A stretch of DNA of 64,000 nt, taken from the NCBI RefSeq assembly GCF_900119165.1, contig NZ_FPJG01000006.1:3658001-3722000 (forward strand), in the 5' to 3' direction. Source of the DNA: Amycolatopsis australiensis. Its GTDB lineage: Bacteria > Actinomycetota > Actinomycetes > Mycobacteriales > Pseudonocardiaceae. Shown piece by piece: positions 51,727 through 61,683 of the stretch; position 1 is the first letter of the stretch; every line of letters begins with the position of its first letter. Both the position numbers and the translations under genes were made by a program. Below the pieces are notes generated by a model that did no database searches, was not told the origin of the DNA, and worked only from the letters and a program-made list of their open reading frames with translations.

Positions 51727-52236
51727 CTAGCTGTGTCGAAGCTTCATCGAGTAGAGATTGTCATTCCACGTGTCGCCAACATACGGACAGTCGTTGAGGT
51801 TGCTGTTGGAGGCGCCGGAGTAGTCCGTGTCTGTCCAGTACGTCTGGTCGTTGCAGTCGTTGCCGTAGATGTACGAGCTGATGCCAGACACATTGTCGCT
51901 GGCATCGCTCAGGTCGGACAACCCATAGCCTTCTGAGTCGCACGGGCCAGAGCTGCCATATACATCGTCGTGGTCGCCGCCATAGGCAGCATCCTGATAG
52001 AAGGTGACCAGCAAGACATCGGACGCGGGCGCGAAAAGCGGCTCCGCAGAAGTGGCGCACCTGTTCGAGACCACTCTGGACTTTCCATGCTTGCCTGGAA
52101 TCTTCTCGACCACCGTGATGCAGTGCTTAGGTGTCCGGGTTGAACTGGCGTTTGCGACGCCTACGACGCCGAACATTGTCAGGACCACTGCGGCACACAG
52201 CGCCATGCACCTCTTGGGCAAATTCGATCGTAACAT
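51727..52236 (-). CDS. Secreted beta/gamma-crystallin- or inhibitor-like protein
   Basis: 169 residues with a signal peptide (ALCAAVVLTMFGVVGVANAS). The mature C-terminal domain LLVTFYQDAAYGGDHDDVYG, SGISSYIYGNDCNDQTYWTD and NDCPYVGDTWNDNLYSMKLR has the Y/W/D-rich Greek-key look of crystallin-fold and I36-type peptidase-inhibitor proteins, with paired Cys. GGTGGGG precedes the ATG at 52236. Probably an extracellular Ca-binding or inhibitor protein. Confidence 0.65.
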   Translation of the reverse strand: MLRSNLPKRCMALCAAVVLTMFGVVGVANASSTRTPKHCITVVEKIPGKHGKSRVVSNRCATSAEPLFAPASDVLLVTFYQDAAYGGDHDDVYGSSGPCDSEGYGLSDLSDASDNVSGISSYIYGNDCNDQTYWTDTDYSGASNSNLNDCPYVGDTWNDNLYSMKLRHS

Positions 52237-53060
52237 GACCCCACCTGAGATAAGTGTTCAGCCAGATTATCTGATGAATAAAAATTAATCCGAGGTATGC
52301 CGGCACAAACGTAACAATCACAACTCAAGACTGAGTACCCAAGCAGACCCCCCTGCTCACTACGATTGGCGTTCACCTAACCGCCTAATCGCAGGCTATC
52401 GACGTGAAGGTAGATCCACACCGCTGAACGGGTGAAGTGGTCAAACATCCTCCGAGAGCGCGACCAAGCCGTGGCTTTTGCCTCGATTAGGGCCTTCTGT
52501 CCTGATTGTTGGCGTGTTCACGCGCACCGGAGCCAGGTTCCCCGGCCGGCCGTCAGTTGTCGCCGCGCGGGGAATCAGCTTGACCTGGCGCGACCAGATC
52601 AAGGGAACGGTGGCGCGGCGCTCGCTCGTGGTCACGGTGGATTCCCGGCCGGCGCACGCACGGGTGTCAAGCCGCCGCCATCAGGACGGCTCAACTCCCT
52701 CGCGCCAGTAGTCAGCGGTCCGCCACCGTGGCGAGGGGTGTTTGTCTTCGATTATCCCAGATTTACATAATTGTGCAACGTGTCGCTTTTGCCTTTTCCA
52801 GCCTGCGCAGCCCAGTGTCGACAGACACGCAGATGAGCAATCTGCCAAAAACGCTCCCACGTCGGGAACTTTCAGCGAAAATCACAACAGATGCTGACCT
52901 TGGGGGCACTTTTTGATAGTCCACCGTCGGTCACCCGTATGGACTATTGCCCCAACTCGACCAGCCGTCACACGATAACTACGATCCAACCGGGTTGGTT
53001 ACCTTCTGTCGCAGACTGCTAGTTTCCGCTCGTTGGGATCCTTCCGAGGGGGTTCAAAAA
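52237..53060. other. Long gene-free stretch, AT-rich at both ends
   Basis: About 820 bases between divergent secreted-protein genes. The parts near 52240-52330 and 52745-52900 are AT-rich for this genome and probably hold the two promoters. The centre (52500-52700) has open frames but no recognisable product; it may be decayed coding sequence. Confidence 0.5.
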
Positions 53061-53459
53061 ATGAAACGCGCTTCGACCATTCTTGTTGCAACGATCGCGT
53101 TCTGCCTGACACTTTTCGTTTCTGGTGCTGGTGCCGCGCTCGCTCACGCGACACCAACACCTGGCGGGACCGCGGTCACGCAAGGCGTCGTCCAGAGTCC
53201 CATGCGCGTTGACTCGAACGCCTGGTGCAAGGACGGCAACACCACGCCATACCCCTGCCCGTGGGCGCCGGACTGCAGCGCCGGAAACGACGGCGACATT
53301 TGGGCCGACGACACCGGCGAGTTGTATGAGTGCATCTATCACGACAATCGCGATCAGTGGCTGTGGTACAACAGCAGGGGATGTCTCGCCTCTGACAGTG
53401 CCACGCCCTGCGCTGTGGAGCTGCAGCGTGCGGTGTCGCTGGCTGGCGCTCGGAACTAA
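53061..53459 (+). CDS. Small secreted cysteine-containing protein
   Basis: 132 residues with GAGGGGG before the ATG. A signal peptide (TILVATIAFCLTLFVSGAGA then ALAHA) is followed by a mature part rich in Cys, Trp and Asp: NAWCKDGNTTPYPCPWAPDC, TGELYECIYHDNRDQWLWYN and RGCLASDSATPCAVELQRA, with six Cys. It looks like a small disulfide-stabilised extracellular protein. Two small genes downstream run in the same direction. Confidence 0.65.
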   Translation: MKRASTILVATIAFCLTLFVSGAGAALAHATPTPGGTAVTQGVVQSPMRVDSNAWCKDGNTTPYPCPWAPDCSAGNDGDIWADDTGELYECIYHDNRDQWLWYNSRGCLASDSATPCAVELQRAVSLAGARN

Positions 53460-53528
53460 GCTCAGCGGCAACGGGGGCGAGCCCATCGCCTCGCCCCGCA
53501 CGCTGTGCTTGTCCACATAGAGGAAGCT

Positions 53529-53768
53529 ATGACCGACACTACCGCTTCGGGACCCCGGCCTACACCGCGCTACAGCGACGTTGTGAAGCGTGCCTCCCAA
53601 CTGGCGGACGAACTCGGCCACAGCCATGTCGGCGTCGAGCACCTTTTCGTTGCAATCCTTGAGAACGAACACTCGCTCCCCGCGCAGCAGCTGGGCAAGA
53701 TCGCTGACCGCGATGCCATCCGGCAGACTTTGCTGGAGACCATGCGCTCCGAGGCATACAACGCATAG
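53529..53768 (+). CDS. Clp-N-like mini-protein
   Basis: 79 residues. Following AGGAAG, it contains YSDVVKRASQLADELGHSHV then GVEHLFVAILENEHSLPAQQ, one repeat of the Clp N-terminal domain (A-x-x-L-A-x-x-x-x-H-x-x-V-x-x-E-H-L-x-x-A-I-L) that binds substrates or adaptors in ClpA/ClpC. There is no ATPase. Such stand-alone repeats may act as adaptors or decoys for Clp proteases. It lies 23 bp before the aminotransferase-like gene. Confidence 0.7.
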   Translation: MTDTTASGPRPTPRYSDVVKRASQLADELGHSHVGVEHLFVAILENEHSLPAQQLGKIADRDAIRQTLLETMRSEAYNA

Positions 53769-53791
53769 ACCTGTTCAGCGATCGGAGGCGA

Positions 53792-55117
53792 ATGTCATCC
53801 GCAGCTCTCGGCGGCCGCGATATCAATCGCCGCCGGTTCATGATCGCATCAGCGGCGGCCGTGGCGCCCACTGCCAATCGTCCGCAACGGCTCACGTGGC
53901 CCGCGGCTGTGAGCCCTCCTGGCCCGGATTGCCGCGCAGCCGTTGGCTGGAGCTGGGTTCGCGAGCAGTTCCAGCTCCGAACCGATCAGGCCCAGTTCTC
54001 CGCGTACGTCCTAGCCCCGCACCCGGCGCCGGTCCGCTCGGCCATTGCCGAGCATCGTGCCAATTTGGATCAGGATCCGATCGGCTACCACCGGGCCCAC
54101 GATGCGGCCTTCGACCTGGCGACCCGGAAGAGCGCAGCCGCCTGTCTTGGCGCGTCATATCGCGACATCGCGGTAACTGGCAGCGCAACGGCCGGGCTGG
54201 CGATGCTGTACAACGGTATGCGGATCCGAGCGGATCAAGAAGTCCTCACAACCGTCCACGACTTCTACTCGACCAAAGAGTCGCTTCGGCTTCGCTCGAT
54301 CAGATCAGGCATCTCAATCCGTACGATCGCGCTGTACACCGACCCTGCCGCAGCCCAGATTGATCAGATGCTCGACACCATCGCCGCGAACATCCAACCC
54401 AACACACGTTGCGTGGCACTCACCTGGGTGCACTCCGGCACCGGCGTCACCATCCCGATCCGTGAAATCGCCGACCATATCACCGAGATCAACAGCAATC
54501 GGTCACCAGAGGACCGGATCTTGCTCTGCGTCGACGCCGTCCATGCTTGCGGCCTGCTCAGTATCAACTTCGCGGACATCGGCTGTGACTTCCTCGTCAC
54601 CTCGGGTCACAAATGGCTCTTCGGCGCCCGCGGCACCGGACTGATCATCGGCCGGCCCGAGGCGTGGCGCCAGATCGACCCGACCATCCCGAACTTCACC
54701 TGGATCACCGAGCCACCACCACCAGCCTCACCGCCTGGCTACATCCAGACACCGGGCGGCTACCACGCATTCGAGCACCGCTGGGCACTCGAGCACGCCT
54801 TCGAGTTCCAGCAAACGATCGGACGAACAGCGATCCAGGAGCGCACCCTTAGCCAAACAGCCCAGCTCCTCGACGGTCTCCGTCGCCTGCCTCACGTCCG
54901 TCTTCTGACACCGTACGCCCCCGGACTTTTCGCCGGCATCGTGTGCTTCACCGTCAACGGCACCAGCCCGGCCGACACGGTACAGGCACTACGCGAAGGC
55001 TTCGACATCATCGCGACCACGACGCCGTACGCCACAACGGCAGTGCGAGTAGGCCCCAGCATCGTCACCTCACCTGCGGAAGTAGACCAACTGCTGGCAG
55101 CGGTGGCAACCCTCTGA
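53792..55117 (+). CDS. Tat-exported class V aminotransferase / isopenicillin-N-epimerase-like enzyme
   Basis: 441 residues. A twin-arginine signal is likely (NRRRFMIASAAAVA). The PLP fold follows: YRDIAVTGSATAGLAMLYNG, TTVHDFYSTKESLRLRSI, CVALTWVHSGTGVTIPI, DRILLCVDAVHACGLL (aspartate contacting the cofactor) and LVTSGHKWLFGARGTGLIIG with the PLP Lys at about 274. Exported fold-type I PLP enzymes of the epimerase/cysteine-desulfurase-like group are common in actinobacteria; substrates are unknown. It shares a direction and short spacing with the Clp-N mini-protein and the secreted Cys protein. Confidence 0.82.
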   Translation: MSSAALGGRDINRRRFMIASAAAVAPTANRPQRLTWPAAVSPPGPDCRAAVGWSWVREQFQLRTDQAQFSAYVLAPHPAPVRSAIAEHRANLDQDPIGYHRAHDAAFDLATRKSAAACLGASYRDIAVTGSATAGLAMLYNGMRIRADQEVLTTVHDFYSTKESLRLRSIRSGISIRTIALYTDPAAAQIDQMLDTIAANIQPNTRCVALTWVHSGTGVTIPIREIADHITEINSNRSPEDRILLCVDAVHACGLLSINFADIGCDFLVTSGHKWLFGARGTGLIIGRPEAWRQIDPTIPNFTWITEPPPPASPPGYIQTPGGYHAFEHRWALEHAFEFQQTIGRTAIQERTLSQTAQLLDGLRRLPHVRLLTPYAPGLFAGIVCFTVNGTSPADTVQALREGFDIIATTTPYATTAVRVGPSIVTSPAEVDQLLAAVATL

Positions 55118-55790
55118 TCGGCTGAGCACGCGGCCCACGGCAAGGGGTTCTCAGGGCTCAGCGGTACCGATGTGCACTGCTCGCCGATCAGACACGATGT
55201 GAGGCGGCAGGCTCGGGGTGGCGCTTGGGACGACTCGGCTCGAGCGTGGCTGGCCTGGACCCACGCACCGGCTCTGCATACAATCCCGCACTGCCAACTT
55301 ACCCCTGCCAGGGCTGCCCTTGACGTATAGGCGAATCGTGAACGGGATCTGCCGGGCACACCTAGCGTTTTCTCTCGGTAACCCTGTACGCCGGTTTCGC
55401 CGTAGCGCCGGGTGGTGTCCGAGTCACCCGCAGCCGGGCTGCGGATCGGCGGCCTTGTGCCGGCCAGGCTCCGCCCGAGTGCGTCGGCCCGACCGGGACA
55501 CCCGCCCCCGCGCTTGTCAGCGCAGCAACGCTGTGTTCATGTTCTGCCCGCCCAGTTGCTGCGGGGTCGATCATGCGAGGTCGGCTTTTAGGCGGCTGCC
55601 GCTGAAGAGACCCGTAGTTCGCCAGATGCGCACCGCCCGCGGGATGGCGGGCATGGGTTTCTCTCAGCGTTTTGCCAGCATCTGCCGGATAGCGTCACGT
55701 GCCTCGGGATGGCCAACGTCCCCCACGTGCGGATGGTGGCTTTCCGGATCGTCGTGAGGAGCGCGTTATGTTCGAAGTGGACGGCTGGGC
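55118..55790. other. Gene-free stretch
   Basis: About 670 bases. Near 55665-55755 the minus strand reads DDPESHHPHVGDVGHPEARD then AIRQMLAKR and a stop, which looks like the end of a lost gene, but a TAA lies only five codons upstream. Otherwise nothing. Confidence 0.4.
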
Positions 55791-55997
55791 ATGAGGTTTG
55801 CCGTGTGGGCGGTGCTATGCGTCGTCTGCCTCGCCTCGGGCCACGTCGTGCTTGGCATACTAGGATTGCTGCTGCTCTTCGTCGCTCACGGTGGCTCCGC
55901 CGACGTTCGTCGAGCGCGTCGCAACATGGCAGGAATGACTCCGCCGGTGTCGGGCCGGTCGTGCCCGGAACGGCGACGTCTCGTCGTGGCGGGCTGA
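55791..55997 (+). CDS. Possible small membrane protein
   Basis: 68 residues with two close hydrophobic segments (FAVWAVLCVVCLASGHVVLG; ILGLLLLFVAHGG) and a basic tail. No good ribosome binding site. Offered with caution. Confidence 0.35.
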   Translation: MRFAVWAVLCVVCLASGHVVLGILGLLLLFVAHGGSADVRRARRNMAGMTPPVSGRSCPERRRLVVAG

Positions 55998-56183
55998 ACG
56001 CGCTCGAGGTGCCGCGCGGCGAGTTGGAGGCCTCCAGGAGTATCCGCTCGATCGCGCCTTCACCGCTGGGTTGACGGGTCCGGGCAGCAGATCTCCGGTC
56101 GGCGCCGTGCGTCTGGTAGCGGGCTGGGTGAACGCCGACGAAGGGTCCTGTCCTTCGTCGCCTCCGCTGGCTTCGCGCTCGTC

Positions 56184-56405
56184 ATGTTGGTGACCGGCAG
56201 TCACGTGCCGTTGCGTAATTCGGCGCTACGCGTTGCCTACGCCAAGATTCGGAAGGGTACGGCGCTCTCGCCGGTTCTGCTCGTGCGCGGGGACGCCCCC
56301 AGGCCTGGTACATTTGGTGACCTTCCCGTCCCCGACGGCTACCACCGCGCGTGTGACTCTCATTACCTCGACGAGGACGCCGACATTCCCTGGAAGCTGA
56401 TCTGA
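56184..56405 (+). CDS. Conserved hypothetical protein, C-terminal part
   Basis: 73 residues. VAYAKIRKGTALSPVLLVRG then VPDGYHRACDSHYLDEDADI-PWKLI closely follows the end of a common actinobacterial hypothetical family (the D-G-Y-H-R-x-C-x-S-Y-x-L-D-E-x-A-D-I-P motif). Full-length members have an N-terminal region of similar size, which is not readable upstream, so this is probably truncated. It is reminiscent of the G-x-H-R motif of ParB-like folds. Confidence 0.5.
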   Translation: MLVTGSHVPLRNSALRVAYAKIRKGTALSPVLLVRGDAPRPGTFGDLPVPDGYHRACDSHYLDEDADIPWKLI

Positions 56406-56585
56406 CCGCCCGGCGCCACTTCCGCTTCTCAGCGATTTGCCAGGGAACCCTGAATACGATCGGGAACCAGCTCGGATTCCGGCCGCCTACGGTTGCCGGC
56501 GGCAATGCCGTTGTGCCGAGCGTGCAACTGTGTCCACACAGGACACTTCATCCGTCGGCGCCGATGAGGGTTCGGAACATAATCG

Positions 56586-58064
56586 ATGATTCCACGCGTG
56601 AAGGGGACAGTGACGGACGCGTCACCCGCTGGTCCGTCTCAGCAGTCCACGACGCGTCGCGGTACCGAACTGATGATGCTCGGCTTCGCCACCGTCATCG
56701 TGGCCTTCGCCTTCGTGCTGGTGGAAAGCAACCAGGACCACGAACTCACCGCGGTCGTGGTGTGGTACGGGCTGGGATACTTCGCGATCTTCGCGATCGC
56801 CCACCTCGCGACCCGCCGGTGGGCACCGCATGCTGACCCGCTGGTCCTACCGTGCACGGCCCTGCTCAACGGGATCGGGCTGGTGATGATCTACCGGATC
56901 GACCTGGCACAGGCCGCGAAAGCTACCCAGAACAACGACACCTTCGCGGCAGAGGCGCCGAAGCAGGTCCTATGGACCGTCCTCGCGCTGGTGCTGTTCC
57001 TCCTGGTGCTGATCGTGGTGAAAGACCACCGGCGGCTGGCCCGGTTCGGGTACATGGCCGGGCTGGCCGGTATCGTCGCTATCGCGCTGCCGGCGGTACT
57101 GCCCAGTTCGATGTCGGAAGTCAACGGGGCGAAGGTCTGGATCAAGCTCGGCCCGTTGTCGATCCAGCCCGGTGAGTTCGCCAAGATCCTGCTGCTGGTG
57201 TTCTTCTCGTCGTTCCTTGTGGCGAAGCGGGAACTGTTCATGTCGGCGGGCAAGAAGGTGCTTGGCGTCGAACTGCCGCGTGCACGCGACCTGGGCCCGA
57301 TCCTTATCGCCGCGCTGGGCTGCATGGCCATCCTGGCGTTCGAGAAGGAACTCGGGGCGGCGTTGCTGTTCTTCGGCATCGTGCTCGTGGTGATCTACGT
57401 CGCCACCGAGCGCGGGATCTGGGTCGGGCTGGGTCTGGTCGTGTTCGCGGCCGGTTGCGTGCTCGCGTACCTGCTGTTCAACCACGTCCGCCAGCGCGTG
57501 GCGAACTGGATCGACCCGCTGGCCACCTATGACCAGCCCGGCGGGGGCTACCAACTGGCCCAGGGGTTGTTCGGGATCGCGACCGGCGGGGTGGGCGGCA
57601 CCGGCCTCGGCGCGGGTCGCCCGGACATGGTGCCCGAAGCGAGTACCGATTTCATCACCGCGGCGATCGGCGAGGAGCTCGGATTCGTCGGTCTCGCGGC
57701 GATCCTGATGGTCTACCTGATCCTAGCGATGCGTGGGATGCGCGCCGCGCTGGCGGTGCGGGACACCTTCGGCAAGTTGCTCGGTGTCGGCTTGTCCTTC
57801 GCTGTCGTCATGCAGATCTTCGTGGTCGTCGGCGGGGTCACGAAGCTGATCCCGGAAACGGGGATCACCGCCCCGTTCCTGTCGAAGGGTGGCTCGTCAC
57901 TTCTCGCGAACTACATGCTCGTGGCCCTGCTCCTGCGGATCTCCGATGCCGCTCGCCGGCCGGCACCCGGCCCGGCCGCGGCGCCGCCACGCCAAGCGCC
58001 GCTGGCCGAAGCGCACACCGTGCTGGTCAAGGCACCCGCCACCCCACCGGTCCAGCCGCGCTGA
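56586..58064 (+). CDS. SEDS-family peptidoglycan polymerase (RodA/FtsW-like)
   Basis: A 492-residue polytopic membrane protein with the SEDS fold: GAKVWIKLGPLSIQPGEFAK (helix 4 loop with the conserved Gly-x-x-W and Q-P-x-E), FEKELGAALLFFGIVLVVIY, RVANWIDPLATYDQPGGGYQ, and EASTDFITAAIGEELGFVGL containing the catalytic Asp region. It ends in a Pro/Ala-rich cytoplasmic tail. SEDS proteins polymerise lipid II with a partner class B PBP, which is not in this window. The ATG at 56586 is used; a GTG at 56610 is possible. Confidence 0.88.
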   Translation: MIPRVKGTVTDASPAGPSQQSTTRRGTELMMLGFATVIVAFAFVLVESNQDHELTAVVVWYGLGYFAIFAIAHLATRRWAPHADPLVLPCTALLNGIGLVMIYRIDLAQAAKATQNNDTFAAEAPKQVLWTVLALVLFLLVLIVVKDHRRLARFGYMAGLAGIVAIALPAVLPSSMSEVNGAKVWIKLGPLSIQPGEFAKILLLVFFSSFLVAKRELFMSAGKKVLGVELPRARDLGPILIAALGCMAILAFEKELGAALLFFGIVLVVIYVATERGIWVGLGLVVFAAGCVLAYLLFNHVRQRVANWIDPLATYDQPGGGYQLAQGLFGIATGGVGGTGLGAGRPDMVPEASTDFITAAIGEELGFVGLAAILMVYLILAMRGMRAALAVRDTFGKLLGVGLSFAVVMQIFVVVGGVTKLIPETGITAPFLSKGGSSLLANYMLVALLLRISDAARRPAPGPAAAPPRQAPLAEAHTVLVKAPATPPVQPR

Positions 58065-58194
58065 TACGGGGAATGCCGGACAGCTACGCCACGAGGTGAA
58101 CCGCTGCATGTGATGCGCACGGGAATCGACCCGGCGGGTTCACTTCCGGGCCAGCCGCTACCGCGATCCACACGGCGCGCGGTTGTGCCCTGGT

Positions 58195-58686
58195 CTACGG
58201 CGGCGGGCTCACCGTCCAACGGAGCTTGACGGGACCGGATCGCCCTCCGAGGGCACAGCGCTTGCCGGAGCCGAGGGCAGCCGGTCCAGGCATCCTGACC
58301 AGTCCCCGGCAGGGCAGATCCCGACGTTGGTGATCGTCGTGTTGAGGGTGACGCGGTGCCCGGGGGTCCAGGCAGGTGCTCCAGGCCTCCCGGCCGACGC
58401 AGGCGGTGTAGTCACCGGATTCGAACACGGTGACCATGGTTCCCGGGATGATCATGGCGCCGATGCCGCCGCCGAAACACAGATCGGGTCGGGGAGGGGT
58501 GGCCCGAAGCGCGACGGATTCAGGACGCAGGCTGGAGTCGCAGTTGCGGCGGACGATGGCCGAATCCGCGCCAGGCGTCGCGCCGCATCCGGTGAGCAGG
58601 CTCGCCGCGATCCCGGTGGCCAACAGCAGCGCTGCGCACTGCCGCAACTCATTCACCGCAGCCGCTTCCGCTGACGCGGCTGTCAT
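58195..58686 (-). pseudogene. Lipoprotein, probably frameshifted near its C-terminus
   Basis: About 163 residues as read. A lipobox (GIAASLLTGCGATPG) and DSAIVRRNCDSSLRPESVAL, then FGGGIGAMIIPGTMVTVFES-GDYTACVGREAW. From about 58400 the annotated frame turns basic and unlike protein, while the neighbouring frame reads PGHRVTLNTTITNVGICPAG, DWSGCLDRLPSAPAS to a stop at 58209. A single-base shift is likely. Exported, membrane-anchored, unknown role. Confidence 0.5.
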
Positions 58687-59311
58687 CCAGTGGCCGATGC
58701 AGTGACTCGCGACGACGAGCTGTGCCTCGGCTGCTCCGCCGGGACAGTGAGGTCGCAGCGGTCTCCGTAGCCGTCGGCTGGCCCGGATCTGTCGCGTTCG
58801 ACCATCGAGACGGTTCCTGTTCGGCTTCGGGCGCGTGTCTGAGCCGAGTGTGCGACGGAGTCGTTGAGAGGACGTTGAGATGGCGCCCTGCCCGGTCGCG
58901 CAGGTGGTTCCGCACTCGGCGACGAGTACTGGTCCGCCGTGGCGAGGCAACGTTCGCCGATCGTCGACGCGGCTCAGCTGGGCTGTCGCCTTTTCACGTG
59001 TGTGCCGCACAGTCCGGTTTGCTTGCAACGACAACTGCGGAGGGAAGTTGCCGGGCGGTGACCCGCATCCTTTTTGCGCCGCGGCTCTCAGCAAGCGCTA
59101 AGCGAGTGCCGCGTATTGTGCGCCGGACGCGTAGGCTCGCCGCTCGGACGATGCCGAACCTGATGGGCCACTCACCGAAACCTCAGCACCCTCTGGGTAC
59201 GGTCAGGACGCGCCGCGTGTGGTACGGGACTGGGCAGGCACGCCGCGCGCGGCGCATCGAAGGTCTCAACAGGACCGGAAATGCTCCGAGCATGGTGATG
59301 GGGGTTGGCAG
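58687..59311. other. Gene-free stretch
   Basis: About 620 bases between divergent genes. Frames on both strands are open but have no recognisable content. It includes the promoter side of the LCP gene. Confidence 0.45.
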
Positions 59312-60934
59312 TTGGACTACGAGCAGCAGCGGGCGTCGTCGCCGCGCCGCGGCCCCGCTCCGGGGCGGACTCCGACCGGCGGTACCGGCCCAGCTGATCG
59401 TCGCGAGGGCTCCAAGGTCCGCGCTACCGCGGCGGTGCGCCGTCGGCGGCGTCCAGCCTTGGTGGCCGGCCGGGTCGCGGTCGGGTTGATGTCGTTGCTC
59501 GTGCTGACCGGCGCCGGAGTGGCCTCGACGATGCTGATCAGCCTCGCCGGCGGACTGAACACCTCCGACGCGCTCGATCCGAGCGGACCGAAATCCCTCG
59601 GCAGCGACCAGAACATCCTGCTGATCGGCCTGGACTCCCGCAAGGACCAAGACGGCAACCAGCTACCCAAAGAGGTCCTCGACCAGCTGCACGCCGGGGA
59701 CGGCAGCGAGGGAGGCTACAACACCAACACGCTGATCCTCATGCACATCCCCGGCAACGGCGGCAAGGTGTCCGCCGTCTCGATTCCGCGCGACGACTAC
59801 GTCCCCGTGCAGGGCATTCCCGGATACACCAAGGTCAAGATCAAAGAAGCTTACGGGCTGGCGAAGTTCTGCGCCGAGCAGAACCTTGCCAAACAGGGAA
59901 TCACGGACAAGGCGGAACTGGAGCACAAGGGGCGCGAAGCCGGCCGGAAAAAGACCCTCGAAACGGTCCGTAACTTCCTGGATGTGCCGATCGACCGGTT
60001 CGCCGAGATCAATCTGGCCGGTTTCTACGATCTCGCCACCGCCTTGGGCGGGGTGGAGGTGTGCCTGAACCACCCGGTGAAGGACAGTTACTCGGGCGCG
60101 GACTTCCCGGCGGGGCATCAGACGCTGAACGGGGCGCAGGCACTGTCCTTCGTGCGGCAAAGGCACGGCTTGGACAACGGGGACCTGGATCGCACGCACC
60201 GGCAGCAGGCGTTCATCGCTTCGGCCGCGCACAAGCTGCATAGCGTCGGCACGTTCACCGACCTCGGCAAGCTGCAGGACCTCATCGACACCGCCAAGAG
60301 GGACGTGGTGATCTCCTCGGGATGGGACATCCTGGCGTTCGCGCAGCATGCGCAGAACCTCACCGGAGGCGACCTCGAGTTCACCACCCTCCCGATCGCC
60401 GGGTACGAGAAAGTCAACGGTCAGGATGTGAACAAGGTCGACACAGACCAGGTCCGCGCGGCGGTCCGGGTTGCGTTCGGCCTCGTGGCTCCGGCACCGG
60501 TGACCCCGCAGATCAGGGCGTCGGCCACGGTCGACGTGCGCAACGCCACCGGTAAATCGGGGCTGGCCTCGACAGTCGCGACGGCGCTGGCGCCGTATGG
60601 TTTCCGCACCGGTCAGCTGGCCAATACCGCTGCTACCGCTTCGTCGATCGCGTACGGCGCGGGCGAGAAAGACGATGCAGCTACGGCCGCGTCACTGCTG
60701 GGCGGACTGCCGATCGCCGCCGACTCCCGCGTGCCCAAGGGCCACCTCCGGATTACCCTGGGCACCGGATTCAGCCTGCCGGCTGCGCTTGGACCGCATG
60801 GAGCCGACGCCGCACCCGGCACGCCCGCAGCAGCCGCGACGTCGGCTGGGACCGCGTCCGCAGCCGAGCCACCCCCGGCTGCCGGGCCGCAGGGCGGCAC
60901 GGTCGACGGCAGCGGCATTCCCTGCGTCAACTGA
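59312..60934 (+). CDS. LytR-CpsA-Psr (LCP) family ligase with LytR_C domain
   Basis: About 540 residues. A basic N-terminus and one transmembrane helix (VAVGLMSLLVLTGAGVASTM) precede the LCP domain: NILLIGLDSRKDQDG, VSAVSIPRDDYVPVQGIPGY, FAEINLAGFYDLATALGGVE, SFVRQRHGLDNGDLDRTHRQ, with the conserved Arg (P-R-D and R-Q-R) and Asp residues that bind the polyprenyl pyrophosphate. A LytR_C domain (SATVDVRNATGKSGLASTVA) and a Pro/Ala tail follow. LCP enzymes attach arabinogalactan or teichoic polymers to peptidoglycan. The TTG at 59312 follows a GGGG run; GTG at 59219 is an alternative. Confidence 0.88.
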   Translation: MDYEQQRASSPRRGPAPGRTPTGGTGPADRREGSKVRATAAVRRRRRPALVAGRVAVGLMSLLVLTGAGVASTMLISLAGGLNTSDALDPSGPKSLGSDQNILLIGLDSRKDQDGNQLPKEVLDQLHAGDGSEGGYNTNTLILMHIPGNGGKVSAVSIPRDDYVPVQGIPGYTKVKIKEAYGLAKFCAEQNLAKQGITDKAELEHKGREAGRKKTLETVRNFLDVPIDRFAEINLAGFYDLATALGGVEVCLNHPVKDSYSGADFPAGHQTLNGAQALSFVRQRHGLDNGDLDRTHRQQAFIASAAHKLHSVGTFTDLGKLQDLIDTAKRDVVISSGWDILAFAQHAQNLTGGDLEFTTLPIAGYEKVNGQDVNKVDTDQVRAAVRVAFGLVAPAPVTPQIRASATVDVRNATGKSGLASTVATALAPYGFRTGQLANTAATASSIAYGAGEKDDAATAASLLGGLPIAADSRVPKGHLRITLGTGFSLPAALGPHGADAAPGTPAAAATSAGTASAAEPPPAAGPQGGTVDGSGIPCVN

Positions 60935-60957
60935 TCGTTCACGAGGAGTTCTGCACG

Positions 60958-61683
60958 GTGTCTCTGCCCATGCCGTCGTCGGTGGCTGCCGCCCTAAGTG
61001 CCGCGGGCCGCTGTCGAGTTGGGGTGTTGGCCGCACAGGCCGTGTTCACTGTCGCCGGCATGCTGCTGGTGGTGTTGCATGTGGACCGTCGGTGGGGGCC
61101 GATCAACCCCGCGACCGCGATGTTGTCGGACTACGCGTGGTGTCCTGGTTGGTGGATGTGGGACGCGGCGCTGGCGTTGATCGCGACTGGGTCGGCTGTG
61201 GTGCTGGCGGTGCTGTACCGCCGTCGCGTGCTGATGGGCTGGCCGGCGGTGTCGGCCATGGCGGCCTGGTGTCTCAGCGTGTCGGCGGTCGCGGTGTTCA
61301 GCAAGGACCCTCAAGGCGGCGCGGTCACTCCGACCGGCAAGGCCCACCTGTACGCCACCGCCGTTTCGTGTGTCAGCCTGCCGATGGCCGGCTGGTTGCT
61401 GGGACGCCGCCACCGCCACGAGCCGCGCTGGCGGCGCTCGGCGGCGTGGTCTCGACGCCTGGCGCTGGCCACGATCCCGTTCTTTCTGCCGTTCATCGTC
61501 CCGTTCATTGCCAACGTTCTGCTCGGTGGACACCTGCCGACCGTGGCGACGGGGCTGGTGGAGCGCATGATGGCGGCCCTCGAACTGGCGCTGTTGGTCG
61601 TGCTCGCCCGCTGGGTCCGCCCCGCCGGCACCGAAGACACCGCCCCGGGCTCAGCGGGTGCCGCTGGCGCTCTTGGCCGATGA
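60958..61683 (+). CDS. DUF998-family membrane protein
   Basis: 241 residues, six predicted helices. After LAAQAVFTVAGMLLVVLHVD comes NPATAMLSDYAWCPGWWMWD, the DUF998 start with its conserved polar residues, and SKDPQGGAVTPTGKAHLYAT, the characteristic central loop with H-x-x-A. GAGGAG precedes the GTG. Function unknown; it follows the LCP gene by 23 bp, likely as an operon. Confidence 0.78.
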   Translation: MSLPMPSSVAAALSAAGRCRVGVLAAQAVFTVAGMLLVVLHVDRRWGPINPATAMLSDYAWCPGWWMWDAALALIATGSAVVLAVLYRRRVLMGWPAVSAMAAWCLSVSAVAVFSKDPQGGAVTPTGKAHLYATAVSCVSLPMAGWLLGRRHRHEPRWRRSAAWSRRLALATIPFFLPFIVPFIANVLLGGHLPTVATGLVERMMAALELALLVVLARWVRPAGTEDTAPGSAGAAGALGR

